Source: Fuerstiella sp041398845 (GTDB taxonomy: Bacteria > Planctomycetota > Planctomycetia > Planctomycetales > Planctomycetaceae). Taken from it: a stretch of DNA of 64,000 nucleotides. The stretch lies in NCBI GenBank assembly GCA_041398845.1, contig JAWKTZ010000006.1, positions 1,736,001 to 1,800,000 of the forward strand. Direction: 5' to 3'. Positions within the stretch are counted from its first letter, which is position 1; every line of letters begins with the position of its first letter. Position numbers and translations under genes: made by a program. Shown here in pieces: positions 9,053 to 18,789 of the stretch. Below the pieces are notes generated by a model. It was not told the origin of the DNA, did not search any database, and saw nothing but the letters and a program-made list of their open reading frames with translations.

Positions 9053-11504
9053 ATGGTAACCCCTGCCGCCTCCTCAACGTCCAGTCTGTCACGAAACAGG
9101 CCACTGCCATGCCAAACACCCACCACTGATGCCAGATCGGCCATGACCACACTTCCACCAATGGAGCATCTGTGTGCGAGAGATCGTCCACAAACGATTC
9201 GAGATCCTCCAGCGCAACAACATGCCCACCTGTTGCCGTTGCCACGTCGGTCAGGAACCGAGTGTTCACTGTGACGGACGCCATTTCTTCCTGATCCGGC
9301 TGACTGGCCCATCCGATCGAGCTGGACAGTTCCTCGGGTTCCTGATCCGCTTCATTCACCGTCGCCGTCACTTCCGCTGTGTAGGCTCCGGCGTCCACGG
9401 CAGACATCACCACCTCGAAACGACCGATTTCGTCTTCGGCCGGCTCCCCGGTAATCTCAACCTTTTCACCGTCCGGCTTCGTCACGACAAACCGAACATC
9501 CGCGTCTTCGCGCAATTCGAAATCGCGTCCCTTCAGATCTGCCACCAGACGCACTGTGCCGAGGCCCAGTTCCGGCTGAGGTTCTATGGACACATCCAGT
9601 CGTTTCGGAACGTCACCCACCAGCCAGCGGACCATCTGCCGACACGCTCGAGCATGATCATTCAGATCTTCTTCCGGATCGTCACCGGCCGCAATCGGTC
9701 GGTCCAGCGGGTTGCGAGCATCCAGCGCGAAATCCTTTAAACGCCGCCGACCTTCATTCATTCGCCAGCGCCAGAAGTCGCCAATGCACAGAGCCGCACT
9801 GCGACCTCGGCCAAAACGCTGCGTCACCAGAGCCGGAAATTCGTTTCCGCCACTGTCTGACACTTTGGCCATCACAACCGCCCCGGGACGAATAAAACCG
9901 GCTGCGTTCAAGGTTACGAAACCGGGCATCTGATCGATTCGACGGCGTTCCGTTTCCTCATCAGACCGCAGTCGCACCCATGGCTGCAGCCAGCCTTCGC
10001 GAGTGAGACTCATCTGCACGGGCCCGCCTGGACCAGGCACATCGCGATGCAGATCGACGGGCAGCAATTCGCCCACGGGAGTCCGATTGTATTCGCCCTG
10101 TCGAAACGATTCCTGACCGCCCATCATCAGGAACCCGCCGCCGCGTTTGGACACGAATTCATAGATCAACTGCAACTGATCAGCCGTAAAGAACGCTGCT
10201 TCGATATCGTCAAGAATGATCGCGTCGTAGGCAAAAAGCTCTTCGGCCTTTTCCGGAAAGCCGCCTTCCAGTTCCGTTTCGTCTTTCGTGCCCAGACGCA
10301 CCAGCACAGGTTCATCAAATTCCTCGGCGAGTTCCTGTTCGGTTTCATCGAAGCCACGAAACAGCGAATTGGATTTTTCGCCTTCGTGGCCTCGAAAATC
10401 GAACTTTGCTTCCTTCCGGGCAATACGAATCAAACCGACAAGTTCTGTTTGAGGATCTGTTTCAACAGCCCGCCGCAGAAACTTGTATTCCCAGTTCGGC
10501 CGGCCGGACACATACAGAACGCGACGCTTGTCGCTGCCTCGATCGACCGCGATCAGTCGTTCGTTGTTGACTCTGGTGGCCTCGGATTCAATTGGCTGAT
10601 CGTCCGAATCCAGAAGTTGCGCCTTCATGGTATAAAACACAGTGCCACCGGCTTCCGGACGAGCTTCAAACCGGACAGCCGATTCATCACCGACTTCCTG
10701 AGTCTTCGTTTCCAGCGGAACACCCTTGTCATCCAGTAAAGTGAGCTGAACTTTCATACCCTCAGCATGGTTCTGTTTCGTCTGCACCTGAATGGTCACC
10801 GGTGCATCGTCGAAAGCCGTTTGATTCACCGTGACCGCTCCAATGGCTACGTCGGCCGTGTTGGACGTGTCATCGACAATGACCGGATAGACCGGAGCCA
10901 ATGTCTTGAGTGCGTCAGGAGATTCGAAATCATCCGTGGCGTTGCCGTCCGACAGCAGCACAATTCCTGCCAATGGCTGTCCGGCGAACCGTTGCTGCAA
11001 TTGCTGCAGCGCCGAACACAGGTTCGATGCAGGCCGGTCGAATTCTGCGTCTTCAAACGAATCGACACGTTCCAGTCGATCGCTGACAACATACCGCTGC
11101 AGTTCGAAATCCTGCCCAATTCGATTGACCCAACCATTGGGTTCCGTCCGTTCGCCCTGGTTCAGAGTTTCCCTTAACACGTCCGCTCGTGTTTGTTCGC
11201 CATCGGTCGAGACCAGGTGACTGCGGCTGATATCGGTCACAACCGCCAGAACATTCGCTCCTCGACGGGGCCGAGCACTGCTCCACAACGGATTCACCAG
11301 ACACGCACAGATCAACAGCCAGCCTACGACCCGGCACAACGTCGCCAGCCCCAGCATGGCCATCCGTCGCCGACTCACCCACAAAGCCACGACAACCCCA
11401 ACGGCCGCGACGGCTAACGCTGGTACAATCCACACACGATCGCCAAAGACGAGGCTAGCGATCATCATGCCGCCCCCGGATAACAAATCGGGCACATCAT
11501 TCAT
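9051..11504 (-). CDS. Membrane protein with VWA-like and GATase-like domains
   Basis: An 817-residue protein. I chose ATG 11504, which overlaps the end of the DUF4175-like gene by 8 bases and implies translational coupling. The N-terminus has two or three membrane helices (residues 12-75), then a VWA-like segment beginning LAVVTDISRSH, where D-x-S-x-S fits a MIDAS site. In the middle, a glutamine-amidotransferase-like fold can be seen (YDAIILDDIE, then GGGFLMMGGQESF) but without a convincing catalytic cysteine. A beta-rich domain and one C-terminal helix (WWVFGMAVACFV) follow. Proteins like this are standard members of planctomycete MoxR-BatA clusters; their function is unproven. Confidence 0.8.
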   Translation of the reverse strand: MNDVPDLLSGGGMMIASLVFGDRVWIVPALAVAAVGVVVALWVSRRRMAMLGLATLCRVVGWLLICACLVNPLWSSARPRRGANVLAVVTDISRSHLVSTDGEQTRADVLRETLNQGERTEPNGWVNRIGQDFELQRYVVSDRLERVDSFEDAEFDRPASNLCSALQQLQQRFAGQPLAGIVLLSDGNATDDFESPDALKTLAPVYPVIVDDTSNTADVAIGAVTVNQTAFDDAPVTIQVQTKQNHAEGMKVQLTLLDDKGVPLETKTQEVGDESAVRFEARPEAGGTVFYTMKAQLLDSDDQPIESEATRVNNERLIAVDRGSDKRRVLYVSGRPNWEYKFLRRAVETDPQTELVGLIRIARKEAKFDFRGHEGEKSNSLFRGFDETEQELAEEFDEPVLVRLGTKDETELEGGFPEKAEELFAYDAIILDDIEAAFFTADQLQLIYEFVSKRGGGFLMMGGQESFRQGEYNRTPVGELLPVDLHRDVPGPGGPVQMSLTREGWLQPWVRLRSDEETERRRIDQMPGFVTLNAAGFIRPGAVVMAKVSDSGGNEFPALVTQRFGRGRSAALCIGDFWRWRMNEGRRRLKDFALDARNPLDRPIAAGDDPEEDLNDHARACRQMVRWLVGDVPKRLDVSIEPQPELGLGTVRLVADLKGRDFELREDADVRFVVTKPDGEKVEITGEPAEDEIGRFEVVMSAVDAGAYTAEVTATVNEADQEPEELSSSIGWASQPDQEEMASVTVNTRFLTDVATATGGHVVALEDLESFVDDLSHTDAPLVEVWSWPIWHQWWVFGMAVACFVTDWTLRRRQGLP

Positions 11505-14500
11505 CCCCCTCGCGGCTTTGGCCGAGCAATTCGTAATACCGGCGCACCAGTTCGTCGAATTCTTCGGGCACCGGTTCGCGGTCAATCGGAACCATCGATC
11601 GGTCCGATTCCATCTTTGACAACTCCTGTTTGATACGTTTTTGCAATGATGTCATCTCGTCCAGCAACTGAGACTTCACCAGATCCCATTGTGGTTCTTT
11701 CCCGTGTCGACGGAACTCGGCACGTATCGAACGAGCTCGATCGCGCACCTGAGCCACCTGATTGCGCAATTCCGGGTCGTCCAGAATCTCTTCCACTTCT
11801 CGCAATCGGTTCGACCAGTCTTTGAAATCATCACCGGTCAACGGTCGTCCTTCATTGACACCTCGACCACCGTTATTGGATTCGCGACCGCCGCCCATGA
11901 GGAACGAACCGCCGGCTCTCTGGCCGCGCCCTCCCGACTGCTGACCCTGACCTTGACCTTGTTGTTGACCCTGACCTGGCTGCTGACCCTGACCTTGTTG
12001 TCCGCCCGGGCTCTGCTGCTGAGGCTGCCCTTTGCCCTGCTGCCGTCCCTGACCAGATTGCTGCCCTCGCTCACCTTCCCGTCCCGGTTGTTGCCCTTCG
12101 TCAGGCTGTTGACCTTCTTCGGGTTGATCAGACGGTTCGGGGGACTCGTTCTTGCCTTCACCCGGCTGCTGACCGCTTTGTGATTCGCCGGGCTTCTGTT
12201 CCTGTTGAGGTTTGCCTTCCTGCGGTTCGCCGTCTTTCTGAGTCTCACCGGGTCTGCGTTCGCTCTGTTGCGGCTGGTCACCTGACGACGGATTGCCCGC
12301 GTTCCTCTGGCGTTCATGATCATTCGGCAGGGGTGCGGCTGCTCGTTGAATGCGTTGCGTTGCACCTTCACCACGTTCGGTGTCGTCCGCTTGTTCAGCG
12401 TTTCCTTCGGGTTCGCCCCTCTCACCTGCCCTGCGGGCTTCAGCAGCGCTGGTCTCGGTGTTGAAATCTGCCTCCCCGGCTCTCGACTTTCTGTCTTCCG
12501 CCTGCCCGGTCGCGTTGGCAACTTCCGACGCCAATTGTTCGGACAACGCTTCAATTTCTTCCTGAGCTCGGCGCAGCGATTCCGCTTCGCTGCCAAGCAC
12601 TGCGTCAGCCGCTTTCTCGATGCCTTGTGCCAGATCGTCGATGCCTTTGCGAGCAATCTGTTCTGCCTGTTGTCCCTGATTCCACAGCCCACGGCTCACC
12701 AGAATCTCGGTTGCTTCCAGAGCTTCCTCCGGCTTCTGTTCACGCGTTTCGCGAACAGTGTCGTACAGGCGCCGCGATAACAGAGGTTCGCTGTCTTCGG
12801 CTTCTTCGACCAGCTTCTTAGCCTGTTCCAAAATCCGTTCCAAATCGTCTCGCTGTTCGGCCACTTTCTTCTGCAGACCGTCCCGATCACGCTCATTCCG
12901 CAATGACGGTTTCCGGCCGTCGACTTCGTCGGCCGGCCCTTCACCGGCCAGTTGTTTCGCAATTTCGTCCTGGCGTTCCGTCATCTGTCGAGCCTGTTCG
13001 CGAAGATCTCGCATCGCTTCGCTGAACTGGTTCGAAGTTTGATTTCGGAACTCTTCCTGAAGCTGTTCGAATTTCCGTTCGGCGCGAGTGCCCTCTGAAA
13101 TCGCTTCCTGCAGTTTGCCCTCGTCCATAGCTCGGGATGCCTGCTGAACCTGTTCGCGAGCTTCTTCCACCTGCTGCCGGGTTTCCTTGTTCTGCTGCTG
13201 CTGTTCGGCGGACTGCTGATCCATCGTTTCGCGCAGTTCGTCCACGTCACGCAGCATCTCACGCTGTTCTTCACGAAGGCGTTTTAGCTCGCGTTCGATC
13301 TCGTCCTTTTCTTCCTGCGTCTGAGCGGCTCGCAATTCGGATTCCAATTGCTTCAAACGCTCATTCAGCATCTGCTGGCGGCGAGCCAGTTCCTTCAGGC
13401 GATTCAGGATCTGAAGTTGCTGTTTTTGTTCGGCGTTCTGTTCCTGCTGTTGTTGAGCCTGACGTTCGGATTCATACCGGTTGCGTTCGTTGTCGAGTTC
13501 CAGTTGGTTCAGTTGTTGTTGCGACGCACTGTTCTGGCCCTGCCCCTGCCCCTGTGATTGCGACCGAGACACTTCATGTTCCTTTGCTCGCATTCGCATC
13601 AGTCCGGCGAAGGCCGCTTGTTCTGCAAACAAAGCCTCCCCGAGCGCATCGTCGCTCGATCTCTCCGCATCGAGTGTTTCAGGGACGCCCGCAGCTCTTG
13701 TTTCCGGCCCGCCAAACCGCGTCAGTTCCTGCACCGCCTTGTTCATATCCCGTTCCACACCTTCTGCAATCTTCAGCATGTCCGGCTCGCCGGCTGCCTT
13801 TTCCTTCACTTCCTGAAGTTGCTGCAGAGCCTGTTGCTGAGACTGCAGGACGACTGAGGAGTCTTCAACGGCTTTCGCGGTCGCGTTTTCACGGGACCGG
13901 GATTCTTCCAGAGCGCGCTGAACGTTCCAGGTGGCAATCATGATCTGCCGCTGCAACTGCATCAGCTTTTCCGTCTCATTCCCCTGGCTTTGCTGCTGCT
14001 GTTGTTGCTGCTGTTGACCTTGTTGCTGTGATTCCCGAAAGATTTCTTCGAAGCGGCGGACCTCGGCAAACATCATGTCGCTGCAGGTGCGACGGATTGA
14101 ACCATCGGCGGCGAAGTCTTCGACATAAAAGTAGTAAGACAACAGTTCATCAGGAGCTGCATTCAGTTTTTCCATCTCGATAGTGTGCTGCAGTCTGAGC
14201 TTTTTCGTTGCATCAGAATTGACCTCGTTCGCCAGCGAAACTTCGTCGGATTCACCACCGCTGTGCGAATAAACCAATCCGAAATCGCTGAAACCAAAAT
14301 CGTCAGTGGCTTCGGCTTCGATCTGGAACTCCTGCAGCGGCGATACATTGGTGTCTTTGCCGGGGAAGGTCACCTTGATCTTCGGACGCTGATTGCGAGT
14401 CACCTTAAACCAGATCGTGTGTTCTTCCGCCGCCGTTCGTCCGGCTTCGTCTTCCAGATAGACCTGAAATTTCTGATCGTCGAGGGCCTCCAGCGTTGCA

Positions 14501-15594
14501 GTGACAGTGCCAGCTTCCGGTTCGGCAGACACCAGGGGAACGACGGTGCCATCCTTTGAACGTAACTCGGCCACATTAACGGGTTTGTTCAGATGCAGCG
14601 TAAGCTGAACGGTCGAACCTTCGACGACGGTGACACGCAACGTATCTTCAATAAGCTGCGGCTCTTTTTTTGTGTAGGCCGGTGGAGTAATCAAAGCGTC
14701 CACCTGTTCGAGCTGAGGCCGGACGTAAGTGGTGACCGTGTACTCTTCGGACCGATTCCTGAAGTCCGGGCGATCGACGGCGCTGAGTTCCGTGGCGGAG
14801 TTGCCAAAAAAGACGCGATACGTGGCATCACTCTCAACGCTGTTGATTCGAGCTGCGAACACGCCTTCATCAACAGTCGGTTCCATGGTGAAGGTCGCCG
14901 CTCCCTGTTCTGTCGTGAGCTGCAGAACGACGTCCGTCGGCAGAGCTCGCCCGAACCGAACCACGACCGTCAGCGCCGTGCCGCGTTCCATCTCCACGCT
15001 GCCCGGTTCAATCGTCAGTACCGTGTCCCCAACCACCTGCTGCCGGACATCCGTGCCGTTTGCGTCAATCAGAGATTCCGGTGACAACACTTCTCGTCCC
15101 CATCGCCCGGCCGCGACGACTCCGGTGATCAGAAAACAGAACGCCAGAAAACTGAGCGTCGACCACGCGAACATCTGCCGGCGCGGGACCACAGAACGCC
15201 AGTCTGATCCACGAGCCAGTTTATCGGCTTCATCAATGACCCAGTCGTTCAGAATGGACGGATGCTTCTGCATTCGAGCCGTCTCGTCGGCGCGGACGGC
15301 CGTGAGCACCGCATCGTTCAGTTCCGGGCGATTCTTTTCGACCAGACGTGCTGTTTCCAGCGCTGTTGGCTGAGGCACTTTCCAGCGAGCCAATGTCAAT
15401 CCGACGATGGTGACGCACAGCAGCACCAGCGACGTCGTCGAAATCAGTCCCTGCAACTGCGGCAGCGTCATGGCCAGCACGATGGCGGGGACCAGTAGCA
15501 GGACCCAGCACAAAGCCTGTCGCCGCAGAACTCGCAACTTGTACAGCCGCTGAGCGACAAGGTTCAGACTGCGTTCGAGAACAGTTCCGGTCAT
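11497..15594 (-). CDS. Giant DUF4175-like membrane protein with coiled coil and Gln/Gly-rich tail
   Basis: A 1365-residue protein starting at ATG 15594 with AAGGA seven bases upstream. Membrane helices lie at about residues 28-66 and 128-150, followed by a large beta-rich extracytoplasmic region to about residue 520. Residues 530-1000 are a long glutamine/glutamate/arginine-rich coiled coil with poly-Q runs. Residues 1080-1275 are low complexity, dominated by Q, G, P and E in short tandem units such as QGQGQQ. A structured charged C-terminus of about 90 residues follows. The N-terminal architecture matches DUF4175-type proteins found beside BatA and MoxR. The role may be scaffold-like; this is inference. 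Confidence 0.8.
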   Translation of the reverse strand: MTGTVLERSLNLVAQRLYKLRVLRRQALCWVLLLVPAIVLAMTLPQLQGLISTTSLVLLCVTIVGLTLARWKVPQPTALETARLVEKNRPELNDAVLTAVRADETARMQKHPSILNDWVIDEADKLARGSDWRSVVPRRQMFAWSTLSFLAFCFLITGVVAAGRWGREVLSPESLIDANGTDVRQQVVGDTVLTIEPGSVEMERGTALTVVVRFGRALPTDVVLQLTTEQGAATFTMEPTVDEGVFAARINSVESDATYRVFFGNSATELSAVDRPDFRNRSEEYTVTTYVRPQLEQVDALITPPAYTKKEPQLIEDTLRVTVVEGSTVQLTLHLNKPVNVAELRSKDGTVVPLVSAEPEAGTVTATLEALDDQKFQVYLEDEAGRTAAEEHTIWFKVTRNQRPKIKVTFPGKDTNVSPLQEFQIEAEATDDFGFSDFGLVYSHSGGESDEVSLANEVNSDATKKLRLQHTIEMEKLNAAPDELLSYYFYVEDFAADGSIRRTCSDMMFAEVRRFEEIFRESQQQGQQQQQQQQQSQGNETEKLMQLQRQIMIATWNVQRALEESRSRENATAKAVEDSSVVLQSQQQALQQLQEVKEKAAGEPDMLKIAEGVERDMNKAVQELTRFGGPETRAAGVPETLDAERSSDDALGEALFAEQAAFAGLMRMRAKEHEVSRSQSQGQGQGQNSASQQQLNQLELDNERNRYESERQAQQQQEQNAEQKQQLQILNRLKELARRQQMLNERLKQLESELRAAQTQEEKDEIERELKRLREEQREMLRDVDELRETMDQQSAEQQQQNKETRQQVEEAREQVQQASRAMDEGKLQEAISEGTRAERKFEQLQEEFRNQTSNQFSEAMRDLREQARQMTERQDEIAKQLAGEGPADEVDGRKPSLRNERDRDGLQKKVAEQRDDLERILEQAKKLVEEAEDSEPLLSRRLYDTVRETREQKPEEALEATEILVSRGLWNQGQQAEQIARKGIDDLAQGIEKAADAVLGSEAESLRRAQEEIEALSEQLASEVANATGQAEDRKSRAGEADFNTETSAAEARRAGERGEPEGNAEQADDTERGEGATQRIQRAAAPLPNDHERQRNAGNPSSGDQPQQSERRPGETQKDGEPQEGKPQQEQKPGESQSGQQPGEGKNESPEPSDQPEEGQQPDEGQQPGREGERGQQSGQGRQQGKGQPQQQSPGGQQGQGQQPGQGQQQGQGQGQQSGGRGQRAGGSFLMGGGRESNNGGRGVNEGRPLTGDDFKDWSNRLREVEEILDDPELRNQVAQVRDRARSIRAEFRRHGKEPQWDLVKSQLLDEMTSLQKRIKQELSKMESDRSMVPIDREPVPEEFDELVRRYYELLGQSREGDE

Positions 15595-15716
15595 GATGAA
15601 TTCCTTCGTGGACCGACTTCTCCGAGTTGATCCCGTTCGACGTGGTTCGTTCTAAAGGCAGATATCGCAGACATGGTGTCGTAGAGTCAATGTCGTGGTC
15701 GTTTGAACCGGCAACT

Positions 15717-15738
15717 GCTCGACCCGGAGAGGTCGAGC
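15717..15738. repeat. Perfect palindrome GCTCGACC, overlapping a stop codon
   Basis: The arms GCTCGACC (15717-15724) and GGTCGAGC (15731-15738) flank a six-base loop. On the minus strand the TAG stop of the BatA/VWA gene overlaps the outer edge, as at 9020-9052. It lies in the 143-base gap before the DUF4175-like gene. Confidence 0.6.
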
Positions 15739-17879
15739 TACGCCGTCGCCCTTCTCCGCTCGATCACCGACGCCCACAACGACTCCAGCAGCAAACATCC
15801 GAGTCCTGCCAGCAGCAGCCATCTCCACCACTTCTGTTTCTTTTCCAGTTCACTTGCGTTCAACTGCCCGACTTTATTGGTGTCAGCAGACGCTGCGTCC
15901 TCCAATTGTCCCTCACTGGGCGAGTCCACGCCAATACCAAGTACCTGCAATTGGCCCACTGGTAACATTTCGGTACGAGATTCAATGGCTGCCAACCCGG
16001 CAATCAACGACACGCTGTAATCCCCGTCGTCTGTCTTTCCGTTCACGATGTAGCGCCCCGGTTCCGTCAGAACGATCGTGGCATCTGCGTCAGTCGCATG
16101 GCTTTCGGCCACATCCGCTGCGGAAAGAACTTCGCCGTCCGGAAACGTCACCGTCCAGTTGTCGGACGACACCAACTGTCCCGGCCGAATCACGTCGCCA
16201 ACGGTCTGGATCACCTGATCCTTCTGAACCGGGCTCGCCAGCGACAGAATACGAGTCAGCAAAGGCGGGAACCTGGTCGACAGAGCCCACTGACTGTCTG
16301 TGGGGTGCCAACCCGTGGCGAACAGAATCACGCGACCGCCATCACCGACCGGAACTTCGACAATCGCCGGAGTTCCCGCATCGAACTTTGCAACCACCGA
16401 CCAGTCGCCTTCCTGCCGGTCTTCTTCGTTGAAAACCAGGTTGCGATGTTTCCAAAAGCGAATCGACGAAAAGTCCGCGAAGCGTGCGTCGGCAAACGTC
16501 GAGAACAAAGGATGCTCAAAATTGATTTGCCCCAGCATCGCGTAGTCGTCGACAACCGCTTCTTTGACCTCAAAGTCCTTCGGAAGAAACTTACTGAGTG
16601 ACAGCACCGCATCCGTTGATGGAGGAGCCATCAGCAAGGTGCCGGAACGCGACAGGAATTCCGTCACTGAATCCAACAGCGCATCGGGAACTGCAGCGGT
16701 CGCGACCACAAACTTCACATCGGTCGGCACGGGCAGAACAACTCCATTGCCTTTCAGCAGGTCGATCAGTTTTACGTTACGTTCAACGTTGCCGTCGAGA
16801 ACCCGTTGCAGGTAATACCTCATCGATTCCGGATTGTTCAATCCTGCCGGGCCGATATGAGCGACCTGGACGACCGGGTTCTCCAGTTCCGGCAGATCGA
16901 TGATATTGTCGAATGGGTGCTCATCGCCCTTCAGTTCGACTCCGACAACTGCCGTCTTTGCTTTTGCGTCGACAGCGGGAAGAATGACCGATCGTCTCTG
17001 CCCCGGCGCCACCGTCACCTTCATCGCTTCACCCACCGGAGCACCCCTGGCATCGAAAGGCCGCAGGTCAAATTCCTGCTGCACGGTATCCCCCGCGCTG
17101 GCGATGCGCACTCGCGTTCGGTCAGCTCGCCGATCCTTCACAAACGTGACACCCACGTTTCCCTTTTTCGTGGGTTCGATGGTCTTCAGTTCGACTTCGA
17201 CGCTGGCCGGCCAGTTGCCGGTCCTGAGATCATCCAGATTGCTGCCGCGCTGAAAGTCGGTAATGAGCACCAGCCGACGCCGCCTGACGTTTAGGCGATC
17301 TTTCGATTCCTGAGCCAGTTCGTCGGCTGCGATTCTCATCGCCGCCCCGGTGTTGGTTGCCATCCAGTCCGGTTCGTAGCCTTCGACAATGCCTTCGACC
17401 AGAGCCGCTCGTTCACCTGACGTTGCCGTTGCCCATTTTTCCCGAGACAACAACGTGGTGGTCGCGTCGGAAAACATCATGACACTCAGCAGGTCCTGGT
17501 CGCCCAGTTCGTCGATGGATTCCCGGAGTGTTTTCTGAACCTTCTCATAGATTCCGTCTCGGCGCATGCTGGCACTCTTGTCAACAAGAATCGTGACCGA
17601 CTGGACAACGTCGTCCGCTTCATCCAGCGCAATCACTTCACGAAGAAACGGCCGAGCGAATGCCAGCCCGATCAGGACCAGAGCCAGAATGCGCAGCAGC
17701 AGCAACGGCCAGTGTTCGATATTCGATCGCTTCGTCAATTTCGGCTGAGACGGCTTCAGAAAACGCACGATACTGAACGGCATGTCCTGCGTGGGTGCTC
17801 GCCGCAGCATGTGCAGCACAACCGGAATCGCTGCCGCAGCGACACCAATGGCTGCGAAGATTGGGGTCAGGAAGTCCAT
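15738..17879 (-). CDS. BatA/VWA-domain membrane protein
   Basis: A 713-residue protein. The N-terminal BatA segment (FLTPIFAAIGVAAAAIPVV, then HMLRR) provides one helix, and a second helix follows at residues 57-78. The VWA domain starts around residue 93 with the intact MIDAS DKSAS (D100, S102, S104). A GATase-like or beta-rich region fills the middle, and a single C-terminal helix (WWRWLLLAGLGCLLL) ends the protein before a basic tail. BatA-type proteins work with MoxR ATPases in assembly or maturation of envelope complexes. The ATG shares one base with the stop of the DUF58 gene (TAATG), indicating coupling. Confidence 0.88.
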   Translation of the reverse strand: MDFLTPIFAAIGVAAAAIPVVLHMLRRAPTQDMPFSIVRFLKPSQPKLTKRSNIEHWPLLLLRILALVLIGLAFARPFLREVIALDEADDVVQSVTILVDKSASMRRDGIYEKVQKTLRESIDELGDQDLLSVMMFSDATTTLLSREKWATATSGERAALVEGIVEGYEPDWMATNTGAAMRIAADELAQESKDRLNVRRRRLVLITDFQRGSNLDDLRTGNWPASVEVELKTIEPTKKGNVGVTFVKDRRADRTRVRIASAGDTVQQEFDLRPFDARGAPVGEAMKVTVAPGQRRSVILPAVDAKAKTAVVGVELKGDEHPFDNIIDLPELENPVVQVAHIGPAGLNNPESMRYYLQRVLDGNVERNVKLIDLLKGNGVVLPVPTDVKFVVATAAVPDALLDSVTEFLSRSGTLLMAPPSTDAVLSLSKFLPKDFEVKEAVVDDYAMLGQINFEHPLFSTFADARFADFSSIRFWKHRNLVFNEEDRQEGDWSVVAKFDAGTPAIVEVPVGDGGRVILFATGWHPTDSQWALSTRFPPLLTRILSLASPVQKDQVIQTVGDVIRPGQLVSSDNWTVTFPDGEVLSAADVAESHATDADATIVLTEPGRYIVNGKTDDGDYSVSLIAGLAAIESRTEMLPVGQLQVLGIGVDSPSEGQLEDAASADTNKVGQLNASELEKKQKWWRWLLLAGLGCLLLESLWASVIERRRATA

Positions 17880-18787
17880 TATCGCCGCATCCTCCGTGCA
17901 TGCAGGAATTCCGTCAGCGTCACTTCCAGCGGTTCATTCGTCACCGTTCGAACAAAGGCAGCACCCAGCTTCTGACAAGTTGCCTCCACGGCATCGTTGT
18001 GTTCTGTAATCCGTTTGACGAATGTTGCCTCGGCATCCTTTGGGTCGGCGTAAATCTTTTCCTTCGTTTCAAGGTCTTCAAACAGACGAGGCCCGTCGAT
18101 CCTGAGGTTCAGTTCGACCGGATCCAGTACCTGAAACACAACCACATCGTGGCCGCAGCCTCGAAGCAGTTTCAACCCCGCTTCGAATTGTTCGACAGGC
18201 GCCAGAAGATCAGAAATCAAAACGACGAAGCCGCGTTTGTTCAGTCGCCTTGCCGCATGTTCCAGTGCGCATTCCGGATTGGTCTCGTGACCGGATGTTG
18301 GTTCTTCCAGAGTCACCATGATGCGCCGCAACTGCCCGGGCCGATACCGAGCCGGCACAACCATTCGAACTCGTTCGTCAAATAAAGACAGGCCCACCGC
18401 GTCGCCCTGACGATTCAGCATCCATGCCAGCGATGCAGCGATCGTGCGACCGTAGTCGTGTTTGGTGTAACCAGGAGAACCGAACGACATCGACCGGCTG
18501 TAGTCCGCGACGATGTAACACCGCAGATTCGTTTCGTCTTCAAACAGCCGGATGTAACTGCGGTCGGTACGAGCAAACAGCTTCCAGTCCAGAAACCGGG
18601 GGTCATCACCCTGAGCGTATTGACGGTACTCAGAAAACTCGACCGAAAACCCATGTCGAGGACTCTTGTTCAACCCGGTCCGAAATCCTTCCACCACCAC
18701 CTTCGCGCGCAGTTCGAGCGATCGGATGCTCATCACGACTTTGGGGTCCATGTAGGACCTGGTGGGTGTGGCGGGAGACTCTGCCAT
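17879..18787 (-). CDS. DUF58 domain protein
   Basis: A 302-residue soluble protein. The DUF58 core is clear: an ARTDRSYIRLFE stretch following DDPRFLDW at residues 61-68, then a MIDAS-like DYSRS at 95-99 in IVADYSRSMSFG. DUF58 proteins contain a VWA-related fold and are almost always encoded directly after a MoxR ATPase, as here (2 bases from the moxR stop). They probably act as the adaptor or substrate of the ATPase. Function in this organism is inferred from context only. Confidence 0.9.
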   Translation of the reverse strand: MAESPATPTRSYMDPKVVMSIRSLELRAKVVVEGFRTGLNKSPRHGFSVEFSEYRQYAQGDDPRFLDWKLFARTDRSYIRLFEDETNLRCYIVADYSRSMSFGSPGYTKHDYGRTIAASLAWMLNRQGDAVGLSLFDERVRMVVPARYRPGQLRRIMVTLEEPTSGHETNPECALEHAARRLNKRGFVVLISDLLAPVEQFEAGLKLLRGCGHDVVVFQVLDPVELNLRIDGPRLFEDLETKEKIYADPKDAEATFVKRITEHNDAVEATCQKLGAAFVRTVTNEPLEVTLTEFLHARRMRR

Positions 18788-18789
18788 AA

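Noticed and set aside
11935..12200. CRISPR-like or VNTR pattern
   Set aside because: The repeats are codon-level repeats of a low-complexity protein, with no spacer structure.
11838..12692. 284-codon minus-strand ORF inside the DUF4175-like gene
   Set aside because: Same-strand alternative frame of repetitive Gln/Gly codons; no start context and no motif.
13137..13943. 268-codon plus-strand ORF
   Set aside because: Antisense to the coiled-coil gene; Pro/Ser/Arg-rich translation of the complement of Gln/Glu codons.
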